In this document: positions 28,857-40,810 of the stretch, one piece after another
Layout of the letters: the number at the start of each line of letters is the position of its first letter
Position numbering within the stretch: position 1 is the first letter of the stretch
Source: Flavobacteriales bacterium
Lineage (GTDB): Bacteria > Bacteroidota > Bacteroidia > Flavobacteriales_F > PHOS-HE28
Assembly (NCBI GenBank): GCA_020852835.1
Contig: JADZAC010000039.1
Location: forward strand, 62,001-126,000
Length of the DNA: 64,000 bases
Direction of reading: 5' to 3'
The notes under the pieces: generated by a model
Seen by the model: only the letters and a program-made list of their open reading frames with translations
The model's database searches: none
What the model was told of the DNA's origin: nothing
Position numbers and translations under genes: made by a program

Positions 28857-29158
28857 CCCTTCAGTACGCGGTCCAGGCTGGCCCAACCGCCGCCGTTGTA
28901 AGCTTCATAGCCTTGGCCCTTCAAAAAGGAAACGGCCTGTCCGCTGCGGCCGCCGCTCAGGCAGCAGGCTACCACCTTCTTGCCTTTCGGGACCTTGTTC
29001 AGCTTGCCCGGCAGTTGGTCCAAGGGGATGTTCACGGCGCCCTTCACATGGCCCGAAGCGAATTCCTGCGCCGTGCGCACATCCAAGATCATCGCGCCTT
29101 CAGCGCAAATTGCCTTCAGGTCCTCCTTGGGACCCATGCCGAAAAGTGAGCGGAACAT
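28853..29158 (-). CDS. Single-domain rhodanese-like protein
   Basis: MILDVRTAQEFASGHVKGAVNIPLDQLPGKLNKVPKGKKVVACCLSGGRSGQAVSFLKGQGYEAYNGGGW. Confidence 0.93.
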   Translation of the reverse strand: MFRSLFGMGPKEDLKAICAEGAMILDVRTAQEFASGHVKGAVNIPLDQLPGKLNKVPKGKKVVACCLSGGRSGQAVSFLKGQGYEAYNGGGWASLDRVLKG

Positions 29159-29202
29159 TGGTTCTGTTGTTAGATGTTTGGGCGTGGTTCGTAGTGCTTA
29201 TG

Positions 29203-29472
29203 TCACCGTTCACCTGTCTTTGCCCTGAGCGGAGCCGAAGGGCACTTCTTCTCCTCTTCACTCCCTGAGCGGAGCCGAAGGGCACCTCCTCTTTCTTCCT
29301 TCTTGAACATCCCGCCGACCAAGCCGCCCATCAGCGCGCCGTAGAGCGTGCTGTTCACGGGATGGCCGGTGATGGCGCAGCCCTCCGTGCAGCCCCAGTA
29401 GTTCCAGTACAGCCATCCGGCCACCGCGCCCAGTGCGATGCCGATGCCAATGAGGAGCCATGTCTTCTTCAT
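29203..29472 (-). CDS. DUF6132-like small membrane protein with repeat-derived C-terminal tail
   Basis: MKKTWLLIGIGIALGAVAGWLYWNYWGCTEGCAITGHPVNSTLYGALMGGLVGGMFKKEE + RGGALRLRSGSEEEKKCPSAPLRAKTGER. Confidence 0.8.
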   Translation of the reverse strand: MKKTWLLIGIGIALGAVAGWLYWNYWGCTEGCAITGHPVNSTLYGALMGGLVGGMFKKEERGGALRLRSGSEEEKKCPSAPLRAKTGER

Positions 29473-29603
29473 CACCTTGCGGGAGTTGTGCAAAGATCAT
29501 GGCTGCTGATCGAAGCGTTGGTGAGGATCCTCACCAAACGGCGTAGAATGGTGCAGGAGCAGACCTGACCACTTGGATCAGACCACCGGTCAAACAAGCG
29601 GTT

Positions 29604-31007
29604 CTACTTGGCCTGGCATACGAAATCCGTGGTGGGCAGCCCCGTCTTTTTGATCGCGGCGAATCCCCCGGCAACGTCCACCACGTTGTGGAAACCGCGC
29701 GCCTTGAGGATGCTCGCGGCCGTCATGCTGCGGTAGCCGCCTGCGCAGTGGATGTAATTGGGCTCGTTCTTGCTGAACTCGGCCAAGTGGTCGTTGATGA
29801 ATTGCAGTGAGGCATGGTGCGCCTGCTCCAGGTGCTCAGCGGCCCATTCGCCCTGCTTGCGCACGTCGAATACCTTCAACTTGTCCGTTTTCATGCGCAC
29901 TGAAAATTCCTCCGCAGGGATGCTCTCGACGGCATCGGCCTCGCGACCTGCGGATTTCCATGCAGCGATGCCGCCCTTCAGGAAGCCCAGCACGTTGTCG
30001 TAGCCCACGCGCGCCAGGCGCGTCACGGCTTCATCCTCGCTGCCCGCGTCGGTCACGATCACCAAGGGCTGCTTCACGTCGGGGATCATGGCGCCCACCC
30101 ATGGCGCGAAATCGCCGCGCAGGCCGATGTTGATGCTGCGCGGTACGAAGCCATCCTTGAAAGTTTGTGCGGGGCGTGTGTCCAGCACCAGCGCGCCTTC
30201 GCTTTCCACCAGGAGTTCCAACTGGTCCGGCGACAGCGCGCGGAGACCGGTCTTCTTCACGGTTTCCAAGCTGGGAATGGCCCCCCGGTTCATCGCCACG
30301 TTCTGCGGGAAGTATGCGGGAGGGGGCAGGATGCCGTCCGTGACCTCCTTGATGAACTGCGCCTTGGTAGCGGCCTTCAGCGCGTAGTTCACCTGCTTCT
30401 GGTGGCCCAGCGTGTCCCAAGTCTCCTTGCTCATGTTCTTGCCGCAGGCGCTGCCGGCACCGTGCGCGGGGTACACGATCACGTCATCGGGCAGGGTCAT
30501 GATCTTGTTGTGCAGCGAGTCGTACAGGTGCCCGGCGAGGTCTTCCATGGTAATGCTGCCGGCTTTCTGCGCCAGGTCGGGGCGGCCCACATCGCCGATA
30601 AAGAGCGTGTCCCCGCTGAAGATGCAGTGCGGCTTGCCCTGCTCATCCAGCAGCAGGTAGGTGGCGCTTTCCATGGTGTGGCCGGGCGTGTGCAGCACCT
30701 TGATGGTCACTTTGCCGAGCTTGAGTTCCTCGCCGTCGGTGGCGATGTGTGCGGGGAAATCCGTCTTGGCTGTGGGTCCGTACACGATGGTGGCGCCGGT
30801 GCGCTTGGCGAGGTCCACGTGGCCGCTCACGAAGTCCGCGTGGAAGTGGGTCTCCAGCACGTACTTGATCTTCGCGCCGCACTTCTCCGCCCGGTCTATG
30901 TAGGGTTGGCTTTCGCGCAGCGGATCGATCACGGCGGCTTCGCCGTTGCTCTCGATGTAGTAGGCGCCCTGTGCGAGGCAGCCGGTATAGATCTGTTCGA
31001 TCTTCAT
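29604..31007 (-). CDS. MBL-fold hydrolase with C-terminal rhodanese domains (persulfide dioxygenase-like)
   Basis: ETHFHADFVSGHVDLAKRTGATIVYGP...HTPGHTMESATYLL...IFSGDTLFIGDVGRPDL...AHGAGSACGKNMSKE; two rhodanese-like stretches. Confidence 0.9.
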   Translation of the reverse strand: MKIEQIYTGCLAQGAYYIESNGEAAVIDPLRESQPYIDRAEKCGAKIKYVLETHFHADFVSGHVDLAKRTGATIVYGPTAKTDFPAHIATDGEELKLGKVTIKVLHTPGHTMESATYLLLDEQGKPHCIFSGDTLFIGDVGRPDLAQKAGSITMEDLAGHLYDSLHNKIMTLPDDVIVYPAHGAGSACGKNMSKETWDTLGHQKQVNYALKAATKAQFIKEVTDGILPPPAYFPQNVAMNRGAIPSLETVKKTGLRALSPDQLELLVESEGALVLDTRPAQTFKDGFVPRSINIGLRGDFAPWVGAMIPDVKQPLVIVTDAGSEDEAVTRLARVGYDNVLGFLKGGIAAWKSAGREADAVESIPAEEFSVRMKTDKLKVFDVRKQGEWAAEHLEQAHHASLQFINDHLAEFSKNEPNYIHCAGGYRSMTAASILKARGFHNVVDVAGGFAAIKKTGLPTTDFVCQAK

Positions 31008-31023
31008 GGTATGTCTTGTTTAG

Positions 31024-31113
31024 TTCACCACAGAGGCACAGAGGACACGGAGAAATGCGGACCTCGATCGCGCCGACCAGTAATACTCTGTGTCCTCTGT
31101 GTCTCTGCGGTGA
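31024..31113. repeat. Quasi-palindrome of CACAGAGG words
   Basis: TTCACCACAGAGGCACAGAGGACACGGAG ... CTCTGTGTCCTCTGTGTCTCTGCGGTGAA. Confidence 0.9.
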
Positions 31114-31125
31114 AGGCAATTGAAA

Positions 31126-31932
31126 TTACCCGTTCAGGGTGTAAAGTTCGCGCAGCAGGATGTATGTGCCCATGGCCAGGATGAACCAGCCGAACGCGGG
31201 GCGCAGTTTTTCGCTGCTGATGCGCTTGGACAGGCGTGCGCCAACAACGATGCCGATCGCGGCCAAGGCCAGGAAGGGGAGCAGGATCGTCACGTGGTCG
31301 GCCAAATGGACATGCCGATCGCCCAAGAAGCCGATGAAGGAGTTCACGGTGATCAGTAACAGCGAAGTGCCCACAGCCCGTTTCATGTCCACACCGGCCA
31401 GTAGCACCAGCGCGGGCACGATGAGGAAACCGCCGCCTGCGCCCAGCACGCCTGTAAGCAGGCCCACAAGAAGGCCGATGAGCAGGAGGGAAGGCAGGTG
31501 AAGGCGGCCATCACCAGCGGACATTGGGTGGTTCCGGCGGCGGATCATGCTCCAGGCCGAAAGCAGCATCACCACGGCGAAGAGCGCCAGGATGGCCTCT
31601 CCTTTGCCCACGGCCACACTTCCAAGGTGCAGCAAGGGGTCCGGCAGGGCGGGCACCATGAAGCGGCGGGTGATGAACACGCTGAAGATCGACGCCGCGC
31701 CGAACACTGCTGCCGTGCGCCATTCGATGTTGCCTTGACGGTGGTGGCTGAAGATGCCCGCACCGCTGGTGGCCCCCACGATGAAGAGCGACAGCCCCGT
31801 GGCCGTCACGGGGTCTTGCCCGAAGAGGTACACCAGGATGGGCACGGTGAGGATGGAGCCGCCACCGCCCAGCAGGCCGAGGGAGAAACCCATCAGCACC
31901 GCACCGGCATAGCCCAAAAGTTCCCAGCTCAT
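31126..31932 (-). CDS. TauE/SafE-family (sulfite exporter-like) permease
   Basis: MSWELLGYAGAVLMGFSLGLLGGGGSILTVPILVYLFGQDPVTATG...GLLTGVLGAGGGFLIVPALVLLAG. Confidence 0.92.
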   Translation of the reverse strand: MSWELLGYAGAVLMGFSLGLLGGGGSILTVPILVYLFGQDPVTATGLSLFIVGATSGAGIFSHHRQGNIEWRTAAVFGAASIFSVFITRRFMVPALPDPLLHLGSVAVGKGEAILALFAVVMLLSAWSMIRRRNHPMSAGDGRLHLPSLLLIGLLVGLLTGVLGAGGGFLIVPALVLLAGVDMKRAVGTSLLLITVNSFIGFLGDRHVHLADHVTILLPFLALAAIGIVVGARLSKRISSEKLRPAFGWFILAMGTYILLRELYTLNG

Positions 31933-32060
31933 TTCTGTGTTTGTGCCGCAATGTGGTGGCGACGGCAGGGGCAAACGTAGGGCGTGGGCGGTAGGCGGAG
32001 CGTGTGGAAAGGCACAGCACGATCCACCGCAACAGATGTATATGGGCTCTGCACCGTGAT

Positions 32061-33185
32061 CTACACAACCTCCAGGAGCGCCACCCCGAATTCCTGCGCT
32101 TGGTATGTGCGCAAGCCAGGCACTGCCTGCAAGGCGGCCATGTCGGCGGGCTTGCTGCGGGCAATATCCGTGAGCAACTGGTTGGCAGCGATGATGCCGG
32201 GGCGTAATTCATAGCGGGCCGCCAGCTCATCCCGCACCGTCTTCAGGCGCTTGAAGCGCTCGTCGAAGGCCGGGTCGCGGGGCCAGCGTTTGGGGCGCTC
32301 CGTCCGCGGCCAAAGCTCCTTGGGCACGGCCAGCCCGCGTTCCACTGCAGCCAGGATGTCGGCCGCGTGCTTTTCCATGATCGAGGGACCGATACCCTTC
32401 AGTGCAGCCAATTCGGCCGGTGAGGATACGGGTTGCCGGCTCAAGGCCAGCATCACCTCGTTGCCCAGCACCATGAAGGGGGCGCGGTCGATGCGGGCCG
32501 CCACGCTGTCGCGCCAGGCGTGCAGTTCGCGCAGGATGGCCAGCTCCTTCGGGCGCAGGGCTTTGGCACCCTTGATGCGTAAAAAGCCCGGCGTTTGGTC
32601 GTCATGGGCTTGGAAGGGGATCTCGGTAAGCAGGGCGAATTCCTCCAAGGCCCAATCCATGCGGCCCAGCTGGTTCAGCTTTGTGGCCAGCACGTCGCGC
32701 AGGGCGATCAGGTGGCGGGTGTCCATGGCGGCGTATTCCAGCATGCCGGAGGTAAGGGGCCGCTTGGTCCAATCTGCCTTCTGGTAGCGCTTGTCCAGTT
32801 GGATGCCGAAATACCTCTTCATCAGCGAGGCCAAGCCCAGCTCGGGCTCGTTCACCAGCTCGGAGGCAATGAGCGTATCGAAGATGTGGCGCACGCGGAA
32901 TCCGTACATGCGCTTGAGCAAACGCAGGTCGTAGTCGGCGTCGTGGATCACGGTCTCGTTGCCATCCGTGCCCAGCAGCTTGCCCAGCGCGTCCATGTCG
33001 GGCAGGGCCAAGGGGTCCAGCAGCCAGGTATCCTTGCGGTCGCTGAGCTGGATCAGCCCGATGCGCTCGTGGAAGCGGTGGAAGCTGCTGGCTTCAGTGT
33101 CCAAGGCTATGCAGACCGTGCCCGAGAGGCGGGTCATCAAGTCTTGGAGCGCACCTGCGTCGGCGATGAGGGGAGCTTCCGTCAT
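32061..33185 (-). CDS. rnd: Ribonuclease D
   Basis: IALDTEASSFHRFHERIGLIQLSDRKDTWLLDPLAL...VIHDADYDLRLLKRMYGFRVRHIFDTLIASELV; HRDC-like C-term. Confidence 0.93.
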   Translation of the reverse strand: MTEAPLIADAGALQDLMTRLSGTVCIALDTEASSFHRFHERIGLIQLSDRKDTWLLDPLALPDMDALGKLLGTDGNETVIHDADYDLRLLKRMYGFRVRHIFDTLIASELVNEPELGLASLMKRYFGIQLDKRYQKADWTKRPLTSGMLEYAAMDTRHLIALRDVLATKLNQLGRMDWALEEFALLTEIPFQAHDDQTPGFLRIKGAKALRPKELAILRELHAWRDSVAARIDRAPFMVLGNEVMLALSRQPVSSPAELAALKGIGPSIMEKHAADILAAVERGLAVPKELWPRTERPKRWPRDPAFDERFKRLKTVRDELAARYELRPGIIAANQLLTDIARSKPADMAALQAVPGLRTYQAQEFGVALLEVV

Positions 33186-33344
33186 GGGGCGTGCAAAGGA
33201 AGGACTTTTTGAAGGTGCAAGGCGGAAAAGCTGTTGGTAGCAGGCGATGAACCTATCATGGGCCGGCGGCCCGGTGGCAGGGAAAGTAGCCATCCTCCGG
33301 ACCATTTCCGGTCGGCCAGGCCACCTGCCCCCTCCCGGATCCCC

Positions 33345-34436
33345 TTAGATGTACCGTTCTCCGGTATCCTTGGTGATCTCTTGCACGAATTGCTTGATCT
33401 TCTGCTCATCGTGCTTGCGGCACACCAGCAAGGCATCGGGGGTGCTCACTACAATAAAATCGTCCAATCCTTGCAGCACCACCAAGCGCTGGTCCTGCAC
33501 GTGCACCATGTTGTTGGCACCATCATGGATGCGCACGGTTTGGCAGGTACCGGTGTTGCCTTGCGCGTCCTTTTCCAATTGGGTGTACAAGCTGCCCCAA
33601 GTGCCCAGGTCGCTCCAGCCGAAATCGGAGGGTACAACGAACACATTGTCAGCCTTTTCCAAAATGCCGTAATCGATGCTGATATTCTGGCATTCCCGGT
33701 AGATGCGGTCGATGAACGCCTGCTGGCCGGGGGTGCCGTACGCCTGTTCGCCGGTGGCAAAGAGCGATTCCATGGCTGGCAAATGCTTGCTGAAGGCGTT
33801 GCGGATGCTGTGGAGCGACCAGATGAAGATGCCGCTGTTCCAGAGGTATTCGCCGCTTTCCAGAAAGCGCTGGGCCGTGGCGTGATCGGGTTTTTCGGTA
33901 AAGGCCGCCACCCGCTTTACTTCGGGCCGTTCGGCGGGGCCGTTGTGGCTGAACCGGATGTATCCGTACCCGGTATCAGGCCGGTCTGGCTTGATGCCCA
34001 AGGTGACCAGGCAGTCTTCGGCGGCGGCTTGTTGCAGGGCCAAGGCCAAGCGGGCATGGAATTCGGCCTCGTTCTTCACCAAATGGTCGCTGGGTGCGGT
34101 GATGATCAGGGCTTTGGGGTTGCGTTGGGCGATGACGTGGTTGGCAAAGGCGATGCAGGGCGCGGTGTTGCGGCGGTCGGGCTCTTGGAGCACCTGTTCA
34201 GGGCTGAGTGCGGGCAGTTGCTCCATTACCAGCGCGGCATATTGCGCGTTGGTCACCACAAAAAAGTTTTCCGCCGGGCAAATGGCCGTGAACCGGTCGA
34301 AGGTCTGTTGGATCAGGGTGCGGCCGGTGCCGAGGAAGTCGAGGAATTGCTTGGGCCGGTTGGTGCGGCTCATCGGCCAAAAACGGCTTCCGATGCCGCC
34401 GGCCATGATGACGCAGTAGGTGTTCTTGTTCTGCAT
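33345..34436 (-). CDS. manC: Mannose-1-phosphate guanylyltransferase
   Basis: YCVIMAGGIGSRFWPMSRTNRPKQFLDFLGTGRTLIQQTFDRF...FVVPSDFGWSDLGTWGSLY. Confidence 0.93.
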   Translation of the reverse strand: MQNKNTYCVIMAGGIGSRFWPMSRTNRPKQFLDFLGTGRTLIQQTFDRFTAICPAENFFVVTNAQYAALVMEQLPALSPEQVLQEPDRRNTAPCIAFANHVIAQRNPKALIITAPSDHLVKNEAEFHARLALALQQAAAEDCLVTLGIKPDRPDTGYGYIRFSHNGPAERPEVKRVAAFTEKPDHATAQRFLESGEYLWNSGIFIWSLHSIRNAFSKHLPAMESLFATGEQAYGTPGQQAFIDRIYRECQNISIDYGILEKADNVFVVPSDFGWSDLGTWGSLYTQLEKDAQGNTGTCQTVRIHDGANNMVHVQDQRLVVLQGLDDFIVVSTPDALLVCRKHDEQKIKQFVQEITKDTGERYI

Positions 34437-34456
34437 GGAAGATTGGTGGCCGCGGT

Positions 34457-35086
34457 TCAGGAGGCTTTGCGTGTGGTGAGGGCCTGCTCCAAGTGAACCT
34501 CGGCGGTGGGGTCGATCAGGTAGATGCGGCGGTTGTTGAGGCAGCGGCAGCGGAAACGTTTGCGCAACTGACGGCCTTTGATGAAGACCTTGTCGTTGAA
34601 GCGGAATACGGTATTTTCCTCCAGCTCCTCCAGAAAGGGTCTGGGATCACGGTCGTAGCGGCGCAGCACGCGCATCAGCCCATGGTCCGTGCAACTGCTG
34701 CTGGGTGCGTCGTTCAGGTGGAGGATGAGCAGGCGCAACACGTCGGCCGGAAAGATCTCGCGGCTGAGAAAGGGGCGCATCAGGCGCTTGTACTCGGCCT
34801 TCCATTCGGCACCATGCGGCTCGTGGCGGCGGTACTTCCGGAAGGTGGCGAAGTGGGCGAATTCATGCACCAGCACTACCAGAAAGGCATAGCGGTTCAG
34901 GTCCTCGTTCACCGATATGCGATGTGCCTGGGTGCGCGTGGCCGTGCGGTAATCGCCCAATTTGGTGGTGCGTGGCGTGCTGATGCGCACGTGCACCGGA
35001 TTACGGCGCAACCATTGCTCCACCACAGGCCATGCACGGCGCGGAAGATGGGCTTGCAGACGGAGGATGTCAGTGACGGGACGCAT
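34457..35086 (-). CDS. SprT-like zinc-metalloprotease-like protein
   Basis: NEDLNRYAFLVVLVHEFAHFATFRKYRRHEPHGAEWKAEYKRLM; HExxH motif. Confidence 0.88.
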   Translation of the reverse strand: MRPVTDILRLQAHLPRRAWPVVEQWLRRNPVHVRISTPRTTKLGDYRTATRTQAHRISVNEDLNRYAFLVVLVHEFAHFATFRKYRRHEPHGAEWKAEYKRLMRPFLSREIFPADVLRLLILHLNDAPSSSCTDHGLMRVLRRYDRDPRPFLEELEENTVFRFNDKVFIKGRQLRKRFRCRCLNNRRIYLIDPTAEVHLEQALTTRKAS

Positions 35087-35300
35087 CGCAGTATGCGGAG
35101 AGAAGGGTTTGTCCACGTTGTTGGCCAACGTGCAGTTGATGGTTGCGGGCGGGCGGCAGCGCATTCCACTTGGGGCAATCACAGCCGCGCTTTTTCTTAT
35201 GCTTGGTGACCCCATAAGGCGGCCGCTGGCTGGAACAACCTGAAAGTACCAAGAGGACCCCCGTGAGGGCTAAAAATCTGGAGGCGGAGAATGGGCGCAT
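35070..35300 (-). CDS. Small lipoprotein
   Basis: MRPFSASRFLALTGVLLVLSGCSSQRPPYGVTKHKKKRGCDCPKW; lipobox LSGC. Confidence 0.6.
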   Translation of the reverse strand: MRPFSASRFLALTGVLLVLSGCSSQRPPYGVTKHKKKRGCDCPKWNALPPARNHQLHVGQQRGQTLLSAYCDASRH

Positions 35301-35428
35301 GGGTTGAACAGCGGCCCGCTGCAAGCGGTGGTTGGCAAATGTAGGCGAGCGGCCAACGGAGCGAAAGGCGCCATGAAAGTTATTGGTCCGGGGCAGGGGC
35401 CCTACATTAGCCGGTCTTTTTCAGGGCC

Positions 35429-36169
35429 ATGGCGTTGCTATTCCACATTGGTCGGTATTTTATGCTGCTGGGGGAGGTCTTCTCCAAACCCGAGCGGCGC
35501 AGCGTATACTGGAAGCGTACCGTGGAGGAGATGGAGTTGCTGGGAGTCAAGAGCTTAGGTATCGTGTCCCTGCTCTCCTTGTTCATGGGGGCGGTAATCG
35601 CGATCCAGACCAAGACCAACATCGATTCCCCCTTGATCCCGTTCTATGTGGTGGGCTTCACGGTACGGCAGAGCACCATTCTGGAGTTCAGCCCCACGAT
35701 CATTTCGCTGATCCTGGCCGGAAAGGTGGGGTCGACCATTGCGGCGGAGATCGGATCCATGCGGGTACGGGAGCAGATCGACGCCTTGGACATCATGGGG
35801 GTAAACTCCGCTGGCTACTTGATCCTGCCGAAGATCCTCGCCACCGCGCTGATCAACCCGTTCTTGATCATCATCAGCATGTTCCTGAGCATCTTCGGCG
35901 GGTGGATGGCCGGGGTGTTCACCGGTATCATCAGCTCGGAGAACTACATCGCCGGCGTTCAGTGGGATTTTGACCCTTACATTGTTTCCTATGCCTTGGT
36001 GAAGACGGTGGTGTTCGCAGTGATCATCGCCACGGTCTCGGCGTACCAAGGCTACTACACCCGCGGGGGCACGCGGGAAGTGGGCATCAGCAGCACCCGG
36101 GCAGTGGTGTACAGCGATGTGGTGATCCTGATCGCCAACTATCTCCTTACCCAATTGCTGCTATTATGA
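35429..36169 (+). CDS. mlaE: MlaE-family ABC transporter permease
   Basis: YWKRTVEEMELLGVKSLGIVSLLSLFMGAVIAIQT...LILAGKVGSTIAAEIGSMRVREQIDALDIMGV. Confidence 0.92.
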   Translation: MALLFHIGRYFMLLGEVFSKPERRSVYWKRTVEEMELLGVKSLGIVSLLSLFMGAVIAIQTKTNIDSPLIPFYVVGFTVRQSTILEFSPTIISLILAGKVGSTIAAEIGSMRVREQIDALDIMGVNSAGYLILPKILATALINPFLIIISMFLSIFGGWMAGVFTGIISSENYIAGVQWDFDPYIVSYALVKTVVFAVIIATVSAYQGYYTRGGTREVGISSTRAVVYSDVVILIANYLLTQLLLL

Positions 36170-36927
36170 TCGAGGTGCGGGGCCTATCCAAGAGTTTCGA
36201 CCAGGTGGAGGTGCTTCAGGACATCAACGCAACCTTCAAGAAAGGGCGGGTGAACCAGATCATCGGCAAGAGCGGCAGCGGCAAGAGTGTGCTGGCCAAG
36301 TGCATCGTGGGGCTGATCCGGCCCACGCAGGGCGAGGTGGTCTACGATGGAGAGTCGTTCCAGGCCATGGACAAAGAACGAAAGAAGCTGCTTCGGCAGG
36401 AGATCGGCATGCTGTTCCAAAGCAGTGCCCTGTTCGACTCGCTCACCGTATTGGAGAATGTGCTCTTCCCCTTGCGGATGTTCGCTACCCAGAGTGAACA
36501 CGAGATGCGCGAGCGGGCTGATTTCTGCCTGAAGCGGGTGAATATCGTAGGCCAGGATGCCAAATACCCGGCGGAGCTCAGCGGCGGCATGCAAAAGCGC
36601 GTGGGCATTGCGCGGGCAATTGCCATGCAGCCCAAGTACCTGTTCGTGGACGAGCCGAACAGCGGCCTGGACCCCCAAACAAGCATCGTGATCGACAACT
36701 TGATCCGCGAGATCACCGAGGAGTTCGATACCACCACGATCGTGATCACCCATGATATGAATTCGCTTATGGGCATTGCCGATGAGGTGTTCTTCATCCA
36801 CAACAAGCGCCTGTGGTGGCAAGGCAGCCGGGATGAGCTGGCCCGCAGTGATAACCAAGAGCTGCAGGATTTCATCTTCGCGGGAAGCTTAATGCGCCAA
36901 GTACGCAAGGCGTTGCGCGGGGAGTAA
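36166..36927 (+). CDS. mlaF: MlaF-like ABC transporter ATPase
   Basis: GKSGSGKSVLAKCIVGL Walker A, LSGGMQKRVGIARAIAMQPKYLFVDEPNSGLDP; ATGA overlap with mlaE. Confidence 0.93.
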   Translation: MIEVRGLSKSFDQVEVLQDINATFKKGRVNQIIGKSGSGKSVLAKCIVGLIRPTQGEVVYDGESFQAMDKERKKLLRQEIGMLFQSSALFDSLTVLENVLFPLRMFATQSEHEMRERADFCLKRVNIVGQDAKYPAELSGGMQKRVGIARAIAMQPKYLFVDEPNSGLDPQTSIVIDNLIREITEEFDTTTIVITHDMNSLMGIADEVFFIHNKRLWWQGSRDELARSDNQELQDFIFAGSLMRQVRKALRGE

Positions 36928-36972
36928 GGCGGGAAGCGGCGTTGGAGGTTGGTACGGGCCACGTGGCGATCG

Positions 36973-37273
36973 TATGCATGGCCATACATGCCATGTGTGG
37001 ATTTTGTAGCCCCGATCTCCTTATTGTTTCAGGTGGTGACTGCATGTAAGTGTGTTATGATTATGCATGGCCATGCATACGTTGGGCAGAAGTGATAAGC
37101 TCGGGTGGTTCTTGCCACCGGGCAAGAGTTACGAGGCCAGAGGCCAGCGACTATCAGATGCATGGCCATGCATCTGATAGTCGCTGGCCGGGCGTACTGA
37201 AGGCATGCAAAATGTGTAATTCATTGTGAATCAAGGATTTTGGCTAGCATCGATATATGCATGGCCATGCATA
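36973..37273. repeat. Four-copy array of palindrome TATGCATGGCCATGCATA
   Basis: Copies at 36973 (one deviation), 37062, 37157 (core of 48-bp palindrome 37142-37189), 37256. Confidence 0.95.
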
Positions 37274-37354
37274 CGAAAAACAGGGCTGCTGCTCCCATAG
37301 CTGCGCCACTCGCTATTCTCCTCTCCGGTATGGAGGATAGAGATCCACCGCCAT

Positions 37355-37390
37355 AAAAAAAACCGCCCCACGAGTGTGGAGCGGTCTTTT
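37355..37390 (-). terminator. Intrinsic terminator of gcvP
   Basis: Reverse strand: ACCGCTCCAC-ACTC-GTGGGGCGGTTTTTTTT. Confidence 0.85.
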
Positions 37391-37414
37391 CTACAATGAA
37401 GTGCGAGGCCGAGA

Positions 37415-40288
<2,874 letters not shown>

Positions 40289-40810
40289 GGTATGAGGTTG
40301 ATGGTGCGAAAAAAGGCAGGCAAAGATACCGGGCGGCGGGGTTGATGGATGTCAGCGTTGAAGCACGTGCGTGGGTGCGTGGGTTAGGCCACGCGGAGCG
40401 GCGCTACCAGTGGCCCGAAAAGCGGGGGAAGGGCGGATCCGGGCGCATGTTCGAGTGTGTGCGGCGGTGTTCGGGGCGTCTGCCTGCGACCTTGGTTGTC
40501 CTGTGTTCAATACCGGCGCCGTGTCCTTCGTGCCGGCATCCTGCCGGTGGGTGGAGGAGGCCACTTCCCCGCAACCCGGCAGCCGGCCAGCAAAGCACGT
40601 GGGCGCCAAGGTTGCCGAGGCTTTCCGAATGATGATCGTGGATGGTGCCGGTGTGCCAAGCATTGCCGCAAGGTCCGTTGATCCCCCAGGCAACGGTGCC
40701 ATACGTCCGGCATGAGGGCTTGCCGGAATGCGATCCATTTGTTTCCGGTGCTGGCCCGTCTGCCACTTGAACACATCGGCGGTTCTTCCATTCTTCGCCA
40801 ACTTCGCCCC

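Noticed and set aside
36973-37273. Plasmid/phage iteron origin
   Set aside because: No rep, par or phage gene nearby; flanked by core chromosomal genes, so only the binding-array idea was kept.
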